Assembly: GCA_004102805.1 (NCBI GenBank) | Contig: SCEG01000013.1 | Coordinates: 1-59,603, forward strand | Source: Muribaculaceae bacterium Isolate-002 (NCI) | GTDB lineage: Bacteria; Bacteroidota; Bacteroidia; Bacteroidales; Muribaculaceae | Direction: 5' to 3' | DNA length: 59,603 nt | Shown here: positions 1 through 9,530 of the stretch, piece after piece | How the letters are laid out: the number at the start of each line of letters is the position of its first letter | How positions within the stretch are numbered: position 1 is the stretch's first letter | Notes under the pieces: model-generated | Seen by the model: only the letters and a program-made list of their open reading frames with translations | What the model was told of the DNA's origin: nothing | The model's database searches: none | Program-made: the position numbers and the translations under genes

Positions 1-57
1 TGAAAAAAACAAGATTTTGATAACAGGATAACCTTTTAACATACAGACATAGAAAAA

Positions 58-84
58 TTACCCGCTCCGGACTGAAGCGGGTAA
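58..84 (+). terminator. Hairpin, possible terminator of a gene left of the window
   Basis: A perfect 9-bp stem (TTACCCGCT paired with AGCGGGTAA) closes a 9-nt loop. No long T-run follows directly, but a T-rich stretch begins about 15 bases later, so termination is only a guess. No gene end is visible to its left. Confidence 0.35.
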
Positions 85-117
85 GGGAGGATGTGCTCTT
101 TATTTTAGTTTAAATGA

Positions 118-342
118 AAGAGCCGTGACAGAGAAATACTCGAGCGGCTGCAAAAGGCCGGGATAAGGCACAGCGATGTATGCTATATCGACCTGTATTC
201 TGACTACACCAAACTTGTATCGCAAGGCTTCAAAGCATCATACGCCGTTGCCGAGGCCGCACGGATGCATGGTGTGAGTATTCGCAAAACCTACGATATC
301 ATATCGCGTTTTAAAACCGATTGCACGTTTTGCACAGGTTAA
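118..342 (+). CDS. Small HTH-like protein, start unclear
   Basis: An open frame ends at a TAA at 340-342 and encodes about 74 residues with no ATG at its head; the frame opens after a TGA at 115-117. Its last 50 residues (…GFKASYAVAEAARMHGVSI…) look like a small helix-turn-helix protein of the kind found in phages and mobile elements. An ATG at 114 lies in another frame and stops after four codons, so the 5' end may be broken or a non-ATG start used. It lies just upstream of the truncated thymidylate-synthase-like gene and may share its mobile origin. I do not recognise the family. Confidence 0.35.
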   Translation, partial: KSRDREILERLQKAGIRHSDVCYIDLYSDYTKLVSQGFKASYAVAEAARMHGVSIRKTYDIISRFKTDCTFCTG

Positions 343-358
343 ACGGCATGGTTTTAAC

Positions 359-916
359 ATGTGTGCCGGTCAGGTGGCAATACCTTTGCACCATCACCAA
401 TCATCACACTTTATGGCTCACAACAAATGTCATCAGATCCTTGCCCAGATCCTTGACGCCGGCAAGCGTCAGGCCAACAAAAAAGGCAACATAACATACC
501 TCGTCAATGAGTGTATGTCTCTAACCCCGGCCGACCTTCTCGATATATTCGAGGGACACGGGCTGGCACGTAACAAACTCCGCTCCGAACTTAGGCTCTT
601 CATGAGCGGCGAGCGGTCAGTCGAAAAATACCGCGAGGCCGGCATAAACTGGTGGGACTACTGCGGATCTATCCTTGTCAACTCATATCCTACTTATTTC
701 GAGAAGCTGCCGCCGCTGCTCGCCAGGATTAACAAGGAGCGCCGCCCGTCTAAAAACTATGTCCTGTTCCTCGGAGAGACCGGTGCCGAGAGCAATCAGG
801 CTCCGTGCCTGTCGCTCGTGCAGTTTCAGATCGATAACTGCGAACTGGTGGTGTCTGCCTACCAGCGCAGCTCCGACGCCAACCTCGGTCTGCCGGCCGA
901 CATCTACCACCTCTAG
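359..916 (+). pseudogene. Thymidylate-synthase-like protein, 3' truncated
   Basis: The 185 residues resemble the N-terminal two thirds of the thymidylate synthase / nucleotide hydroxymethylase superfamily. Visible motifs are an ELRLFMSG segment near residues 77-84, NWWDYCG near 97-103, a catalytic-type APC with the cysteine at 150, YQRSSD at 168-173 and LGLPADI at 176-182. The usual GPVYGKQWR-like stretch is absent, which suggests a divergent phage or plasmid-type member rather than housekeeping ThyA. The C-terminal third is missing: the frame stops at a TAG (914-916) created where the sequence changes into IS3-family DNA. The start could be ATG 359 or the internal ATG at 413. It is probably non-functional. 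Confidence 0.6.
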
Positions 917-1283
917 TAGCGGTAAAGTCTCGGTTGATAATATAGGGGGCAATCTTACCGACATCACCCTTGTAAGAACGATATCTGATTTTGCGTATCC
1001 GGCTTTTGAGACCCATAGATTGCATCAGTCTCTGAACAGTCTTATGGTTAATCACAAAATTACGATTACGCATTTCTGTGGTAATGCGCCTGTAGCCGTA
1101 ACGACCTTTATGCTCATGAAAAATTAGTCTGATATTTTCTTTTTCCTCAGCATATTTATCCTTGGCCATTAGTTGTTTAAGATGATAATAAAACACAGAA
1201 CTAGCTATCGTTCGTAACTCTAACAACAAGTTAAGTGGATATTCAGACATTAGTTCGTCTATGGCTTCTGCCCACTGAGACAT
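914..1283 (-). pseudogene. IS3-family orfB (transposase), N-terminal fragment
   Basis: Residues 1-120 match the N-terminal part of IS150-type OrfB: the HTH_21-like region (FHEHKGRYGYRRIT, then NFVINHKTVQRLM) and the lead-in to the integrase core (INRDFTAT). The rve/DDE domain is missing. In the frame that a -1 slip on orfA would enter, a TGA (1299-1301) lies between the slippery site and this ATG, so the OrfAB fusion is also blocked. Confidence 0.75.
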
Positions 1284-1315
1284 GCTCGGGATTTCTGTTC
1301 ATCCGACTAAGGCCT

Positions 1316-1771
1316 TCACTTTTTTAGCAGCGCGTTCTCCGCCCTCAGACGCAGATTCTCCGCCTGTAGCTTCTCCAGCTCGGTCTGTAGTTCTTTCTTC
1401 TTCGGTCGTGCCATTGGATCTTTTGGTGGTCGCCACTTTCGTTTTTTTCTGATGCATGACTTCATTGCCATATCGGAGTACCATACTTACCCATTTTTGT
1501 AAAGCGGACTTACCAATGCGGTATTCTATCCTTACATGGGCCAAGGTACGCCTTTTTCTAAAATTAAACGTACAACTTTTTCTTTTAGTGCGGGAGTTGC
1601 GCGACAATGTGGTTGTTTTTCCAATCCAATCCGCCCATATTTATCCCACATCCTTACCCATGCCAGTATTTGAGTCTCATTTATATGATACTCTTTTGAG
1701 AGATGGGCGATGACTTCTCTCTGTTTTACTTGTTGAACAATAACGAGTCTATGTTCATAACTGTACTTCAT
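1316..1771 (-). pseudogene. IS3-family orfA, two frameshifts
   Basis: Starting at ATG 1771, about 75 residues form a helix-turn-helix (YSYEHRLVIVQQV, INETQILAWVRMWDKYG). The frame is then lost near 1545; the continuation (AHVRIEYRIGKSALQKWVSM) is in a second frame, and a further shift near 1410 restores the first frame for a leucine-zipper-like end (ELQTELEKLQAENLRLRAEN). It ends LLKK-stop at 1316-1318 on an A6G run, the usual IS3 programmed -1 frameshift signal. The two indels compensate, so the tail still reads in frame. Confidence 0.75.
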
Positions 1772-1884
1772 AAAAAGCGCCCCAAAAGTTTTATGTCTAA
1801 CTCTTGGGGTGCAGTCCAGTTTTAGGCGGCCTCATTTATGTAAATAATGCTACACGCTACACTAAATATGTGATATATAAATAT

Positions 1885-2115
1885 TTATTTGCCGAATATA
1901 TTTCCGATCTTACCTTTGATTTCCTCAAAAACACCTTCTTTTATGCCATCACCATCAAGATCTCCGACAAGGCCGGCACTTTTGACTTTTTCAATAATCT
2001 CCGTTATTGAAAATTTACTTGTGTCAACTCCCTTAAAATGCTCAGTTATTGCCGAAACATTAATCTTGTCTCCAAATTTTGACTGCAATTCGGATATTAT
2101 GTTCTGGATATCCAT
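1885..2115 (-). CDS. Small acidic protein with a DLDGDG motif
   Basis: From ATG 2115 the product is 76 residues; upstream codons in the same frame run through AT-rich non-coding-like sequence, so the internal start is preferred. No signal peptide is visible. The middle is helical (FSITEIIEKVKSAGL) and is followed by DLDGDGIKEG, which resembles a calcium-binding EF-hand or dockerin loop, then a short glycine/lysine tail. I do not recognise the family. It lies between the IS3 remnant and glmS and shares no obvious function with either. Confidence 0.55.
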   Translation of the reverse strand: MDIQNIISELQSKFGDKINVSAITEHFKGVDTSKFSITEIIEKVKSAGLVGDLDGDGIKEGVFEEIKGKIGNIFGK

Positions 2116-2195
2116 AATAATTAGTTTTAAGTTAATAAATAGGATTATCTTAAATGATAACAGCCACAATGAAAAGAATGTTTAACGTGGCGAAC

Positions 2196-4034
2196 CTATT
2201 CAACTGTTACTGATTTTGCAAGATTTCGGGGCATATCGACGTTGCATCCCTTCTTTACTGCAATGTGATATGCTAACAACTGCAATGGGATTGACACAAT
2301 TATCGGAGACAGGCATTCGGGTACTTTGGGGATTTCCAATACATGGTCGGCAATCTCTTTTATCACTTTGTCCCCCTTTGTAACAATGGCTATAATCGAG
2401 CCTCCTCGAGCTTTGACCTGTTGTATGTTGGATATGATTTTGTCGTGCAGTTCATCCATCGGAGCTATAACCACGGTAGGCAACTCGTGATCAATAAGAG
2501 CAATCGGTCCGTGCTTCATCTCGGCTGCGGGATATCCTTCGGCATGTATATATGATATTTCCTTCAGCTTCAACGCGCCTTCCAATGCTGACGGATAGTT
2601 ATAGCCTCGCCCGAGGTAAAGAAAGTTATGGACATAAGTATAGATATTTGACAGTTTCTCTATTGCTTTGTTAAGCCCAAGAGTCTCTTTTATAAGCGCC
2701 GGAAGCATTTCTATCGCAGATGTCACACGCACAAGTGTGTCGGGAGTTACAGTTTTACGCAACTGCCCTATCGCAAGTGCGAGCATAGTCAGCACTGTCA
2801 CCTGTCCGGTAAACGCCTTGGTCGATGCCACTCCGATTTCTGGTCCGACATGGATATATGTGCCTGAATCTGTTGCGCGAGCTATCGAAGAGCCTACAAC
2901 GTTACATATTCCATATACGAATGCTCCTTTTTCTTTTGCAAGAGATATTGCTGCAAGTGTATCTGCCGTCTCTCCCGATTGGGAAATTGCGATAACAATG
3001 TCACGTGATGTGATTACCGGACTGGAGTAGCGGAACTCGCTTGCGTATTCAACTTCTACCGGCACACGGGCAATATCCTGCAAAAGACGTTTGCCTATCA
3101 ATCCGGCATGCCATGATGTTCCACAAGCCACTATGATTATACGATCAGCTGATGCGAAAATCTCGCTATTTTCGTTAATGCCGGAAAGCTGAATATGATT
3201 ATTTACCACACGGCCGCGTATGCTATCCTCGATCGTAGAAGTCTGTTCAAATATTTCCTTCAGCATAAAATGCGGATATCCTCCCTTTTCAAGCTGAGAA
3301 ACAGAAAGTTTCAAAGTTTTGATGTCTATATTTGAAGGCTCGTTGTCGGAGGTGATAACGCGTAACGGCTCATTATTTTTTATAATGGCGATTTCATCGT
3401 CATTAAGATATACCACTTTATCGGTATAATCAATAATCGGGGTTGCATCGGATGCTAGGTATGTAGCATCTTCCCCTATCCCGATTACAAGCGGAGAACT
3501 TTTACGAGCCGCGATTATTGTATCCGGTGTATTGCGGTCAACGACAGCGATTGCATAAGCGCCGACTACCTGGCTTAGCGCCTCAGTGACAGCTTCAATG
3601 AGTGTACAGTTGTTTGTTTCTTTTACATATTGGATAAGTTGCACGAGCACTTCAGTATCGGTCTCACTTTTAAACTCACAACCATGTTTAGTCAGAGCCT
3701 GCTTGAGCACATTGTAATTTTCAATTGTTCCGTTATGTACAATAGCAATATTTCCGTCAGCGCTCATGTGGGGATGGGCGTTGATATCATTTGGTTCTCC
3801 ATGCGTAGCCCATCTGGTATGAGCTATGCCGATTGATCCGGCAATGTCCTTTGACTGGCAAAAATTTTCCAGATCTGCAACTTTGCCTCGAGTTTTATAT
3901 AGATTAAGTTCGTTGTTTTGATTGAGAATGGCCACCCCGGCACTGTCATAACCACGATACTCCAAACGGTGAAGTCCTTTAATTAGCACTGGGAAGCATT
4001 GTGAATTTCCAATATAACCTACAATTCCACACAT
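2196..4034 (-). CDS. glmS: Glutamine-fructose-6-phosphate aminotransferase (isomerizing)
   Basis: This is the first committed enzyme of UDP-GlcNAc synthesis: it transfers ammonia from glutamine to fructose-6-phosphate. The 612-residue length is normal. The start MCGIVGYIG exposes the catalytic Cys2 after Met removal. A class-II glutamine amidotransferase domain occupies about 1-220 (HTRWATHG, HNGTIEN), followed by two SIS sugar-isomerase domains (ACGTSWHAG, SQSGETADT; later AEMKHGPIALI), and it ends in the conserved NLAKSVTVE. It is a single gene with its own promoter about 100 bp upstream. No glmS-ribozyme-like structure was noted in the short leader. Confidence 0.97.
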   Translation of the reverse strand: MCGIVGYIGNSQCFPVLIKGLHRLEYRGYDSAGVAILNQNNELNLYKTRGKVADLENFCQSKDIAGSIGIAHTRWATHGEPNDINAHPHMSADGNIAIVHNGTIENYNVLKQALTKHGCEFKSETDTEVLVQLIQYVKETNNCTLIEAVTEALSQVVGAYAIAVVDRNTPDTIIAARKSSPLVIGIGEDATYLASDATPIIDYTDKVVYLNDDEIAIIKNNEPLRVITSDNEPSNIDIKTLKLSVSQLEKGGYPHFMLKEIFEQTSTIEDSIRGRVVNNHIQLSGINENSEIFASADRIIIVACGTSWHAGLIGKRLLQDIARVPVEVEYASEFRYSSPVITSRDIVIAISQSGETADTLAAISLAKEKGAFVYGICNVVGSSIARATDSGTYIHVGPEIGVASTKAFTGQVTVLTMLALAIGQLRKTVTPDTLVRVTSAIEMLPALIKETLGLNKAIEKLSNIYTYVHNFLYLGRGYNYPSALEGALKLKEISYIHAEGYPAAEMKHGPIALIDHELPTVVIAPMDELHDKIISNIQQVKARGGSIIAIVTKGDKVIKEIADHVLEIPKVPECLSPIIVSIPLQLLAYHIAVKKGCNVDMPRNLAKSVTVE

Positions 4035-4121
4035 ACAGGTTTCTTTTTCTTAATTGATTAAAATATGTTTATATAAATCACCAAAAAAGGAGCAGATTAC
4101 AACGTCAACGCGTAACTTGCT

Positions 4122-4140
4122 CAAAGTTAATGCAAATATA
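4122..4140 (-). promoter_or_regulatory. Probable glmS promoter(s)
   Basis: On the minus strand TATATTTG (plus 4133-4140) and TAACTTTG (plus 4122-4129) both match the Bacteroidota -7 consensus TAnnTTTG, giving a leader of roughly 80-95 nt before glmS. No convincing -33 element was found. Confidence 0.5.
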
Positions 4141-4207
4141 CGATTTTTTTTTCAATTACGACGAATAAGCGCATAAAACGCGCAATAATAGCGATATTAT
4201 AATGAAA

Positions 4208-4246
4208 AATGCAGGTGGGAGACCTACTTGGTTTTCCACCTGCATT
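4208..4246 (-). terminator. Terminator after mutB
   Basis: An 11-bp perfect stem (AATGCAGGTGG / CCACCTGCATT) is followed on the minus strand by TTTTT. It lies 30 bp beyond the mutB stop codon. Confidence 0.75.
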
Positions 4247-4277
4247 ATCGTCTGTTGCTTAAAATAGCAATGGATAT

Positions 4278-6410
4278 TTATTCTTCCATGAGGATTTGCA
4301 GCATCTTGATTGCAGAGTCAGGGATACGTGTGCCGGGGCCGAATATCGCAGCCACTCCGGCCTTGTAAAGGAAGTCGTAGTCTTGCGCGGGGATAACTCC
4401 TCCGGCTGTCACCATAATATCCTCTCGCCCAAGTTTCTTAAGTTCTGCGATAACTTGCGGTATCAGAGTTTTGTGCCCTGCGGCAAGAGATGATACTCCA
4501 AGTATATGGACATCATTTTCTACCGCCTGTCGGGCAGCTTCAGCAGGAGTCTGGAACAGCGGACCCATATCGACATCAAAACCACAGTCAGCATATCCTG
4601 TGGCAACGACCTTTGCGCCGCGGTCATGGCCATCCTGACCCATCTTGGCTATCATAATACGGGGCTGCCGGCCCTCTTTTTTGGCAAATTCCTGACACAT
4701 CTGCTGTGCTTTGATAAAGTCAGGGTCTTGTTTTGTTTCGTTGGAATACACGCCTGAAATTGTTCTGATTACTGCTTTATAACGTCCGACAACTTCCTCG
4801 CAAGCATCGGAAATCTCACCTAATGTGGCACGAAGGCCTGCCGCTTTGACTGCAAGGTCGAGAAGATTGCCTTTCTTTGTGCGGACACACTCCGTAATAG
4901 CCGCAAGAGCTTCTTTAACTGCTTTCTCATCGCGGTGCGCCTTAACTTCATCAAGACGTTCTATCTGCTCTTTGCGCACTTCCGTATTGTCGATTTCAAG
5001 AATGTCAATCGGATCTTCATGGTCAAGACGATATTTGTTTATGCCGACAATAGTCTGACGTCCGGAGTCGATGCGGGCTTGCGTACGGGCAGACGCCTCT
5101 TCGATGCGGAGTTTGGGAAGTCCGGTTTCGATTGCTTTGGCCATACCGCCAAGTTTCTCGATTTCCTGAATATGCTGCCATGCACGATGTGCGATTTCAT
5201 TGGTAAGTGACTCAACGTAATACGAGCCGGCCCAGGGGTCAATCTCTTTGGTGATATAAGTTTCTTCCTGAATATATATCTGAGTGTTACGGGCGATACG
5301 TGCAGAAAAGTCAGTAGGCAATGCAATCGCCTCGTCAAGAGCATTGGTATGAAGTGACTGGGTATGGCCCAAGGCTGCACCCATGGCTTCAATACATGTT
5401 CGGCCGACATTGTTGAACGGATCCTGTTCTGTAAGCGACCAGCCTGAAGTCTGCGAGTGAGTACGCAACGCGAGCGATTTGGGATTCTTTGGATTAAACT
5501 GCTTGACGATTTTAGCCCAAAGCATGCGGGCGGCGCGCATCTTTGCTATTTCCATGAAGAAATTCATGCCTATAGCCCAGAAGAATGAGAGACGGGGAGC
5601 AAACGCGTCAATATCCATACCCGCATTCACACCGGCACGAAGATACTCAAGTCCGTCAGCTAAGGTGTAGGCAAGCTCAATATCACAGGTGGCACCGGCT
5701 TCCTGCATGTGGTATCCGGATATTGATATCGAGTTAAATTTTGGCATATTCTGAGAAGTATACTCGAAGATATCAGCAATGATACGCATTGAGAATTCCG
5801 GCGGATAAATATATGTGTTACGCACCATGAATTCTTTAAGAATGTCGTTCTGTATGGTTCCGGCCATTTCCTCCAGTTTCGCACCCTGTTCAAGTCCGGC
5901 ATTAATGTAGAATGCCAATACCGGAAGCACTGCGCCGTTCATTGTCATTGACACGGACATTTTGTTCAAAGGAATACCATCAAACAAAACCTTCATGTCG
6001 TCCAGCGAACAGATTGACACGCCTGCCTTGCCTACGTCGCCAACAACGCGTTCGTGATCAGCATCGTAACCACGATGCGTGGCAAGGTCAAACGCTACAG
6101 AAAGTCCTTTCTGTCCGGACGCGAGGTTGCGCCGATAGAATGCGTTGGATTCGGCAGCGGTTGAGAATCCGGCATACTGACGGATAGTCCAAGGACGCAT
6201 TGCATACATTCCTGAATACGGACCACGCAGGAATGGTGGAATACCCGCCACATAGTTGAGATGCTCCATCCCTTCAAGGTCTGCTTTAGTATATATAGGC
6301 TTTACCGGGATGAGCTCGGGAGTAAGCCATTGTTCTCCCTCCTGTACAGGAGCGGCTTGCGATGCAAAAGCATCAGAAGTTATATTGATGTTAGAAAAAT
6401 CCGGTCTCAT
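4278..6410 (-). CDS. mutB: Methylmalonyl-CoA mutase large (catalytic, B12-binding) subunit
   Basis: It interconverts succinyl-CoA and R-methylmalonyl-CoA with adenosylcobalamin, the route to propionate in Bacteroidales. At 710 residues it has the normal length. The N-terminal mutase barrel contains [15 protein letters not shown], the substrate-binding [12 protein letters not shown] and the conserved WAGSYYVE. The C-terminal cobalamin domain shows [11 protein letters not shown] near residue 600, with the lower-axial histidine ligand, and [12 protein letters not shown]. The gene lies 10 bp downstream of mutA and is surely co-transcribed. No epimerase or meaB-type chaperone gene is adjacent. Confidence 0.97.
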   Translation of the reverse strand: MRPDFSNINITSDAFASQAAPVQEGEQWLTPELIPVKPIYTKADLEGMEHLNYVAGIPPFLRGPYSGMYAMRPWTIRQYAGFSTAAESNAFYRRNLASGQKGLSVAFDLATHRGYDADHERVVGDVGKAGVSICSLDDMKVLFDGIPLNKMSVSMTMNGAVLPVLAFYINAGLEQGAKLEEMAGTIQNDILKEFMVRNTYIYPPEFSMRIIADIFEYTSQNMPKFNSISISGYHMQEAGATCDIELAYTLADGLEYLRAGVNAGMDIDAFAPRLSFFWAIGMNFFMEIAKMRAARMLWAKIVKQFNPKNPKSLALRTHSQTSGWSLTEQDPFNNVGRTCIEAMGAALGHTQSLHTNALDEAIALPTDFSARIARNTQIYIQEETYITKEIDPWAGSYYVESLTNEIAHRAWQHIQEIEKLGGMAKAIETGLPKLRIEEASARTQARIDSGRQTIVGINKYRLDHEDPIDILEIDNTEVRKEQIERLDEVKAHRDEKAVKEALAAITECVRTKKGNLLDLAVKAAGLRATLGEISDACEEVVGRYKAVIRTISGVYSNETKQDPDFIKAQQMCQEFAKKEGRQPRIMIAKMGQDGHDRGAKVVATGYADCGFDVDMGPLFQTPAEAARQAVENDVHILGVSSLAAGHKTLIPQVIAELKKLGREDIMVTAGGVIPAQDYDFLYKAGVAAIFGPGTRIPDSAIKMLQILMEE

Positions 6411-6420
6411 TGTTATGAAA

Positions 6421-8274
6421 TCATTTTAAAAGTTCGGCATTAAATTTACGAAGTGTGTCAAGTACATTTGAGCGCACATGAATGAAGTCGGTGATTCCTT
6501 TTGCCTGAAGTTCTTCAGTGCATGCAGGTGCTCCAGCCACAACGAATTTAGCCTTACCGTTTATCATGTCAAAAGCTTCAGGAGCATACTGCGCATATTC
6601 ATCGTCAGATGAACACAGCACAATAATATCTGCCTGTTTTTCGAATGCTGCGGCCACGCCATCAGCGACAGTATCAAAACCAATGTTGTCAATGATTTCA
6701 TATCCTGCGCATCCGAAGAAGTTGCTTGAGAACTGGGCTCGAGCCAGACGCATTGCCAGATTTCCAATCGTGAGCATAAACACTTTTGGGCGGTTGGCAG
6801 CATGCTCTGTAGCAAGCCTGAGGGCTTCAAAGTCGCTTGCCTGACGGGCGCTGTTCAATGATTTGGTGGCATCGCCGTCAGAGTGACCGCATCCGCATGA
6901 ACAACCTGTTTTTTCGATTTTGCCGGCGGCCAGTTCATTAAAGTTGGGGTACTGGTTTGTGCCGAGTAGTATTTCCTTACGACGAGCCATGTCTGAATGG
7001 CGTTTGGCTGCCGATTCGTTAACTGCTTTTTGCACAAGGCCTTCGGTTACAGCTGCAAAAAAGCCTCCGTTTTTCTGTACATCAAGGAAAAGGCTCCAGG
7101 CCTGCTGTGCGATTGACACGGTCAGGGTTTCCACATAATAAGATCCGCCTGCGGGGTCGACCACTTTGTCAAGATGACTCTCTTCCTTAAGGAGGAACTG
7201 CTGATTGCGGGCAATACGTTCAGAGAATGCATCAGGAGTCTTATAGGGGGCATCAAAAGGCACTACCGTTATCGAATCTACGCCGGCAAGAGCCGCGGAC
7301 ATAGCTTCGGTTTGGCTACGGAGCAGATTGACATGAGCATCATATATGGTCTGGTTGAAACGTGAGGTCTCGGCATGCACCATCATCTTACATGCGCAAT
7401 CGCAAGCGGGAGCATACTGTTTCACAATCTGAGCCCAAAGCATGCGTGCCGCACGGAATTTTGCAAGCTCCATGAAGTAGTTGGACGAAACGCCCATATT
7501 AAATTTTATCGCACAACCGGCCTCGACTGCGTCAACGCCTGCGTCAGTAAGCTGGCTCATCCATTCTGCACCCCAAGCGAGAGCATATCCGAGTTCCTGA
7601 TAAATATAGCAACCTGCATTGGAAAGCATTACAGAGTCAACCGAGATAACCCGAAGCCCCTCAATATCCTTAGCTGACTCAATCATTGCTTTTGCATCAG
7701 CTACAGCCTCCGGAAGAATTTCGCCACCATGGCGGAGCGCTCTACGGAGAGGATTATAATCTATTGAGCCGCGGAACGAAGCCTCAGCTCCGGCGGCTTT
7801 GATTATAGATACAAGTATATCGCACAATTCTTTTGCGCATGCCGGACAACAGCCAAGATTGATTTCTACCGAATTAAGATCAATGCCTGAGAGGAGTGTT
7901 TTTACATCCTCTTCATTAATCTGATTTTTCGACAATTTGAAATATAACGAAGCAATCCCTTTGTTGAGCACATCAAGAGCTTTGGCATTGGCATCTTTTA
8001 TGTCATCTGCGATAATTTCCTGACGGGTAAGCCAGTCGTTATTGTCTCTGGTACCTCTTACATAAGGATATTGTCCTGGAATGGTATCGGTTGTTTTCAA
8101 ATCTGCGATATCTTCCAGACGATACATAGGATTTACATTAAATCCTTCATTTGTGCGCCAGACTAGTTTTTTCTCAAAGGGTACACCCTTAAGGTCGGCA
8201 TCGACTTTTTCGCGCCACTGTTCTGTTGTAACAGGGGGAAATTGGTCGAACAATTGTTCTTTTTTTTCTGCCAT
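6421..8274 (-). CDS. mutA: Methylmalonyl-CoA mutase small subunit
   Basis: At 617 residues it is the non-catalytic partner that forms the heterodimer with MutB. It keeps the mutase barrel pattern ([24 protein letters not shown]) and a C-terminal B12-like fold, but lacks the DxHxxG cobalamin ligand motif, as expected for the alpha/small subunit. Oddly, a cysteine-rich insert (CSCGCGH) occurs near residue 455 in the linker between the two domains. It starts the mutAB operon and is divergent from the GNAT gene. Confidence 0.95.
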   Translation of the reverse strand: MAEKKEQLFDQFPPVTTEQWREKVDADLKGVPFEKKLVWRTNEGFNVNPMYRLEDIADLKTTDTIPGQYPYVRGTRDNNDWLTRQEIIADDIKDANAKALDVLNKGIASLYFKLSKNQINEEDVKTLLSGIDLNSVEINLGCCPACAKELCDILVSIIKAAGAEASFRGSIDYNPLRRALRHGGEILPEAVADAKAMIESAKDIEGLRVISVDSVMLSNAGCYIYQELGYALAWGAEWMSQLTDAGVDAVEAGCAIKFNMGVSSNYFMELAKFRAARMLWAQIVKQYAPACDCACKMMVHAETSRFNQTIYDAHVNLLRSQTEAMSAALAGVDSITVVPFDAPYKTPDAFSERIARNQQFLLKEESHLDKVVDPAGGSYYVETLTVSIAQQAWSLFLDVQKNGGFFAAVTEGLVQKAVNESAAKRHSDMARRKEILLGTNQYPNFNELAAGKIEKTGCSCGCGHSDGDATKSLNSARQASDFEALRLATEHAANRPKVFMLTIGNLAMRLARAQFSSNFFGCAGYEIIDNIGFDTVADGVAAAFEKQADIIVLCSSDDEYAQYAPEAFDMINGKAKFVVAGAPACTEELQAKGITDFIHVRSNVLDTLRKFNAELLK

Positions 8275-8468
8275 AATGGTATTATATAAATTTCTTTATT
8301 AATCCGAAATCGAAGTATTACAGTGGGTTTTATTAAACACAAAAACATTGTGCCATAAATATATTATATCAATGGCAGCCACAAATTTAGAAATTATTCC
8401 CAATATTTTCAAATAATAACGGCTAAACTTTTTATGACGCCAGAGAGGCTTATCATTTACTTTTTATA

Positions 8469-8476
8469 TACCTTTG
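8469..8476 (+). promoter_or_regulatory. Promoter of the GNAT gene (-7 element)
   Basis: TACCTTTG matches TAnnTTTG about 26 bp upstream of the ATG at 8502, giving a leader of about 20 nt. Confidence 0.5.
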
Positions 8477-8501
8477 TAACCATTACAAAAAAGCTTGATT
8501 T

Positions 8502-9026
8502 ATGAAAATTCGCAAAGGGTCTGTAGCGGACATTTCCGCAGTTACCGATATCTATAATTTAATTCACGACGAAATAGAGTGTGGAAGATACAATATGCGG
8601 TGGCATCGCGACCTGTATCCGACACGGTCATGGGCTGAATCTCATATAGCCGATGGAGATTTATATGTAATGGAGGAAGACGGCATCATAGTCGCCTCTG
8701 CGATCATAAATCACGCTCCTCTGCCGGAGTATTATAAGGGCGCATGGTATCAGCCTGATAGCTACAATAATATAATGGTGCTTCACACGCTCGTTGTGCA
8801 TCCAAAGCACATGCGCCGGGGGTATGCCTCTGCATTTGTCAATTATTATGAGAAAAAAGCCAAAGGGTCAGGGTGTTATCGATTAAGGCTCGACACACAG
8901 ATGATGGATATCCCTGCAAGAGCTCTGTATAAAAAACTTGGCTATGTTGAAGTTGATAATGTGCCGTGTCAGTTTCAAGGTATCTCTGACATAGATCTCG
9001 TCCTGATTGAAAAGTTGTTGCTCTGA
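8502..9026 (+). CDS. GNAT-family N-acetyltransferase
   Basis: At 174 residues it is a single GNAT domain. The acetyl-CoA pyrophosphate-binding segment VVHPKHMRRGYASAFV (R-x-x-G-x-A) lies at about residues 97-112, and the later AEAK-like strand is DIPARALYKKLGYVEV, which is typical of the fold. The acceptor cannot be told from sequence; amino acid, peptide or small-molecule amines are all possible. It is a single gene with its own promoter, divergent from mutA. Confidence 0.85.
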   Translation: MKIRKGSVADISAVTDIYNLIHDEIECGRYNMRWHRDLYPTRSWAESHIADGDLYVMEEDGIIVASAIINHAPLPEYYKGAWYQPDSYNNIMVLHTLVVHPKHMRRGYASAFVNYYEKKAKGSGCYRLRLDTQMMDIPARALYKKLGYVEVDNVPCQFQGISDIDLVLIEKLLL

Positions 9027-9101
9027 GATTTCATGTTCTGCATCTTACGGATAAATGTTCGGAAAATAGCTAAAACAAATGGCTGTAACAATGATTAAAA
9101 C

Positions 9102-9132
9102 TTGTTCAGTCCAATGAAAATTTATATATTTG
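9102..9132 (+). promoter_or_regulatory. Strong orphan promoter upstream of thrA
   Basis: TTG (9102-9104), a 20-bp spacer and TATATTTG (9125-9132) make a near-ideal Bacteroidota promoter. No recognised gene follows for 400 bp. The predicted transcript would begin near 9138, pass a small GGTTG/CAACC hairpin (9143-9159) and the short frame at 9274-9360. Confidence 0.55.
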
Positions 9133-9273
9133 CAACGAAGAAGGTTGTTTTTAGCAACCATCACGTTAAACTGTCTGGAACGATAAAACAAGCAATTCGG
9201 ACACGAATTAGTTAATAAAGTGTGATTTTTTACGCACTCAATTAAATAGACATCACAATTTACAGGGGATGGA

Positions 9274-9360
9274 ATGAATTATATTAGTAAGTTGGTAATT
9301 TATGAGTGGATTTTAACGAATATGTGGTGTGGAATTGTAAATTTATTACGTAAACGTTAA
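9274..9360 (+). CDS. Possible 28-residue peptide
   Basis: ATG 9274 to TAA 9360 encodes 28 residues that are mostly hydrophobic with a basic end (IVNLLRKR). It sits 140 nt downstream of the orphan promoter and ends 40 bp before the thrA -7 element. It is AT-rich and may be chance. The rest of the 9027-9530 gap holds no other gene I can support. Confidence 0.2.
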   Translation: MNYISKLVIYEWILTNMWCGIVNLLRKR

Positions 9361-9400
9361 ATTTTCTTTGCAAAGTGATATTTTAGCAATTAAAAATAGT

Positions 9401-9408
9401 TATCTTTG
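9401..9408 (+). promoter_or_regulatory. thrA operon promoter (-7 element)
   Basis: TATCTTTG matches TAnnTTTG and would give a leader of about 115 nt before the thrA ATG. No clear -33 TTG lies at the usual spacing. No attenuator hairpin with a T-run is visible in the leader. Confidence 0.5.
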
Positions 9409-9530
9409 TAGAGAGAAGTCGAAAAGCGTGTATCGCAAAGCCATAAAAGGAGGTATATTCCGGGAAGGTTGCACCTGATTCCGTGCTGCGATGACGAAAT
9501 ATTTCACAACAAGGTATCAGTACAAGAGGT

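Larger units (their letters stand above)
914..1818 (-). mobile_element. IS3-family (IS150-like) element, 3' truncated and decayed
   Basis: Minus-strand orfA and orfB of an IS3-family element are preceded by a typical terminal sequence (TGGACTGCACCCC on the minus strand, ending at 1818). The other end has no matching repeat: orfB stops after its first 120 residues, before any DDE catalytic motif, exactly where the thymidylate-synthase-like gene also breaks. The junction near 914 is therefore a deletion or recombination scar, not a clean insertion. orfA carries two compensating frameshifts and orfB is preceded by an in-frame stop, so the element cannot move by itself. Confidence 0.8.

Noticed and set aside
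1804..2185. Plus-strand frames opposite the small DLDGDG protein
   Set aside because: They are antisense to a better candidate and lack any motif.
4035..4160. A glmS ribozyme in the glmS leader
   Set aside because: The leader is only about 80-95 nt and I see no ribozyme core; this control is known mainly in Firmicutes.
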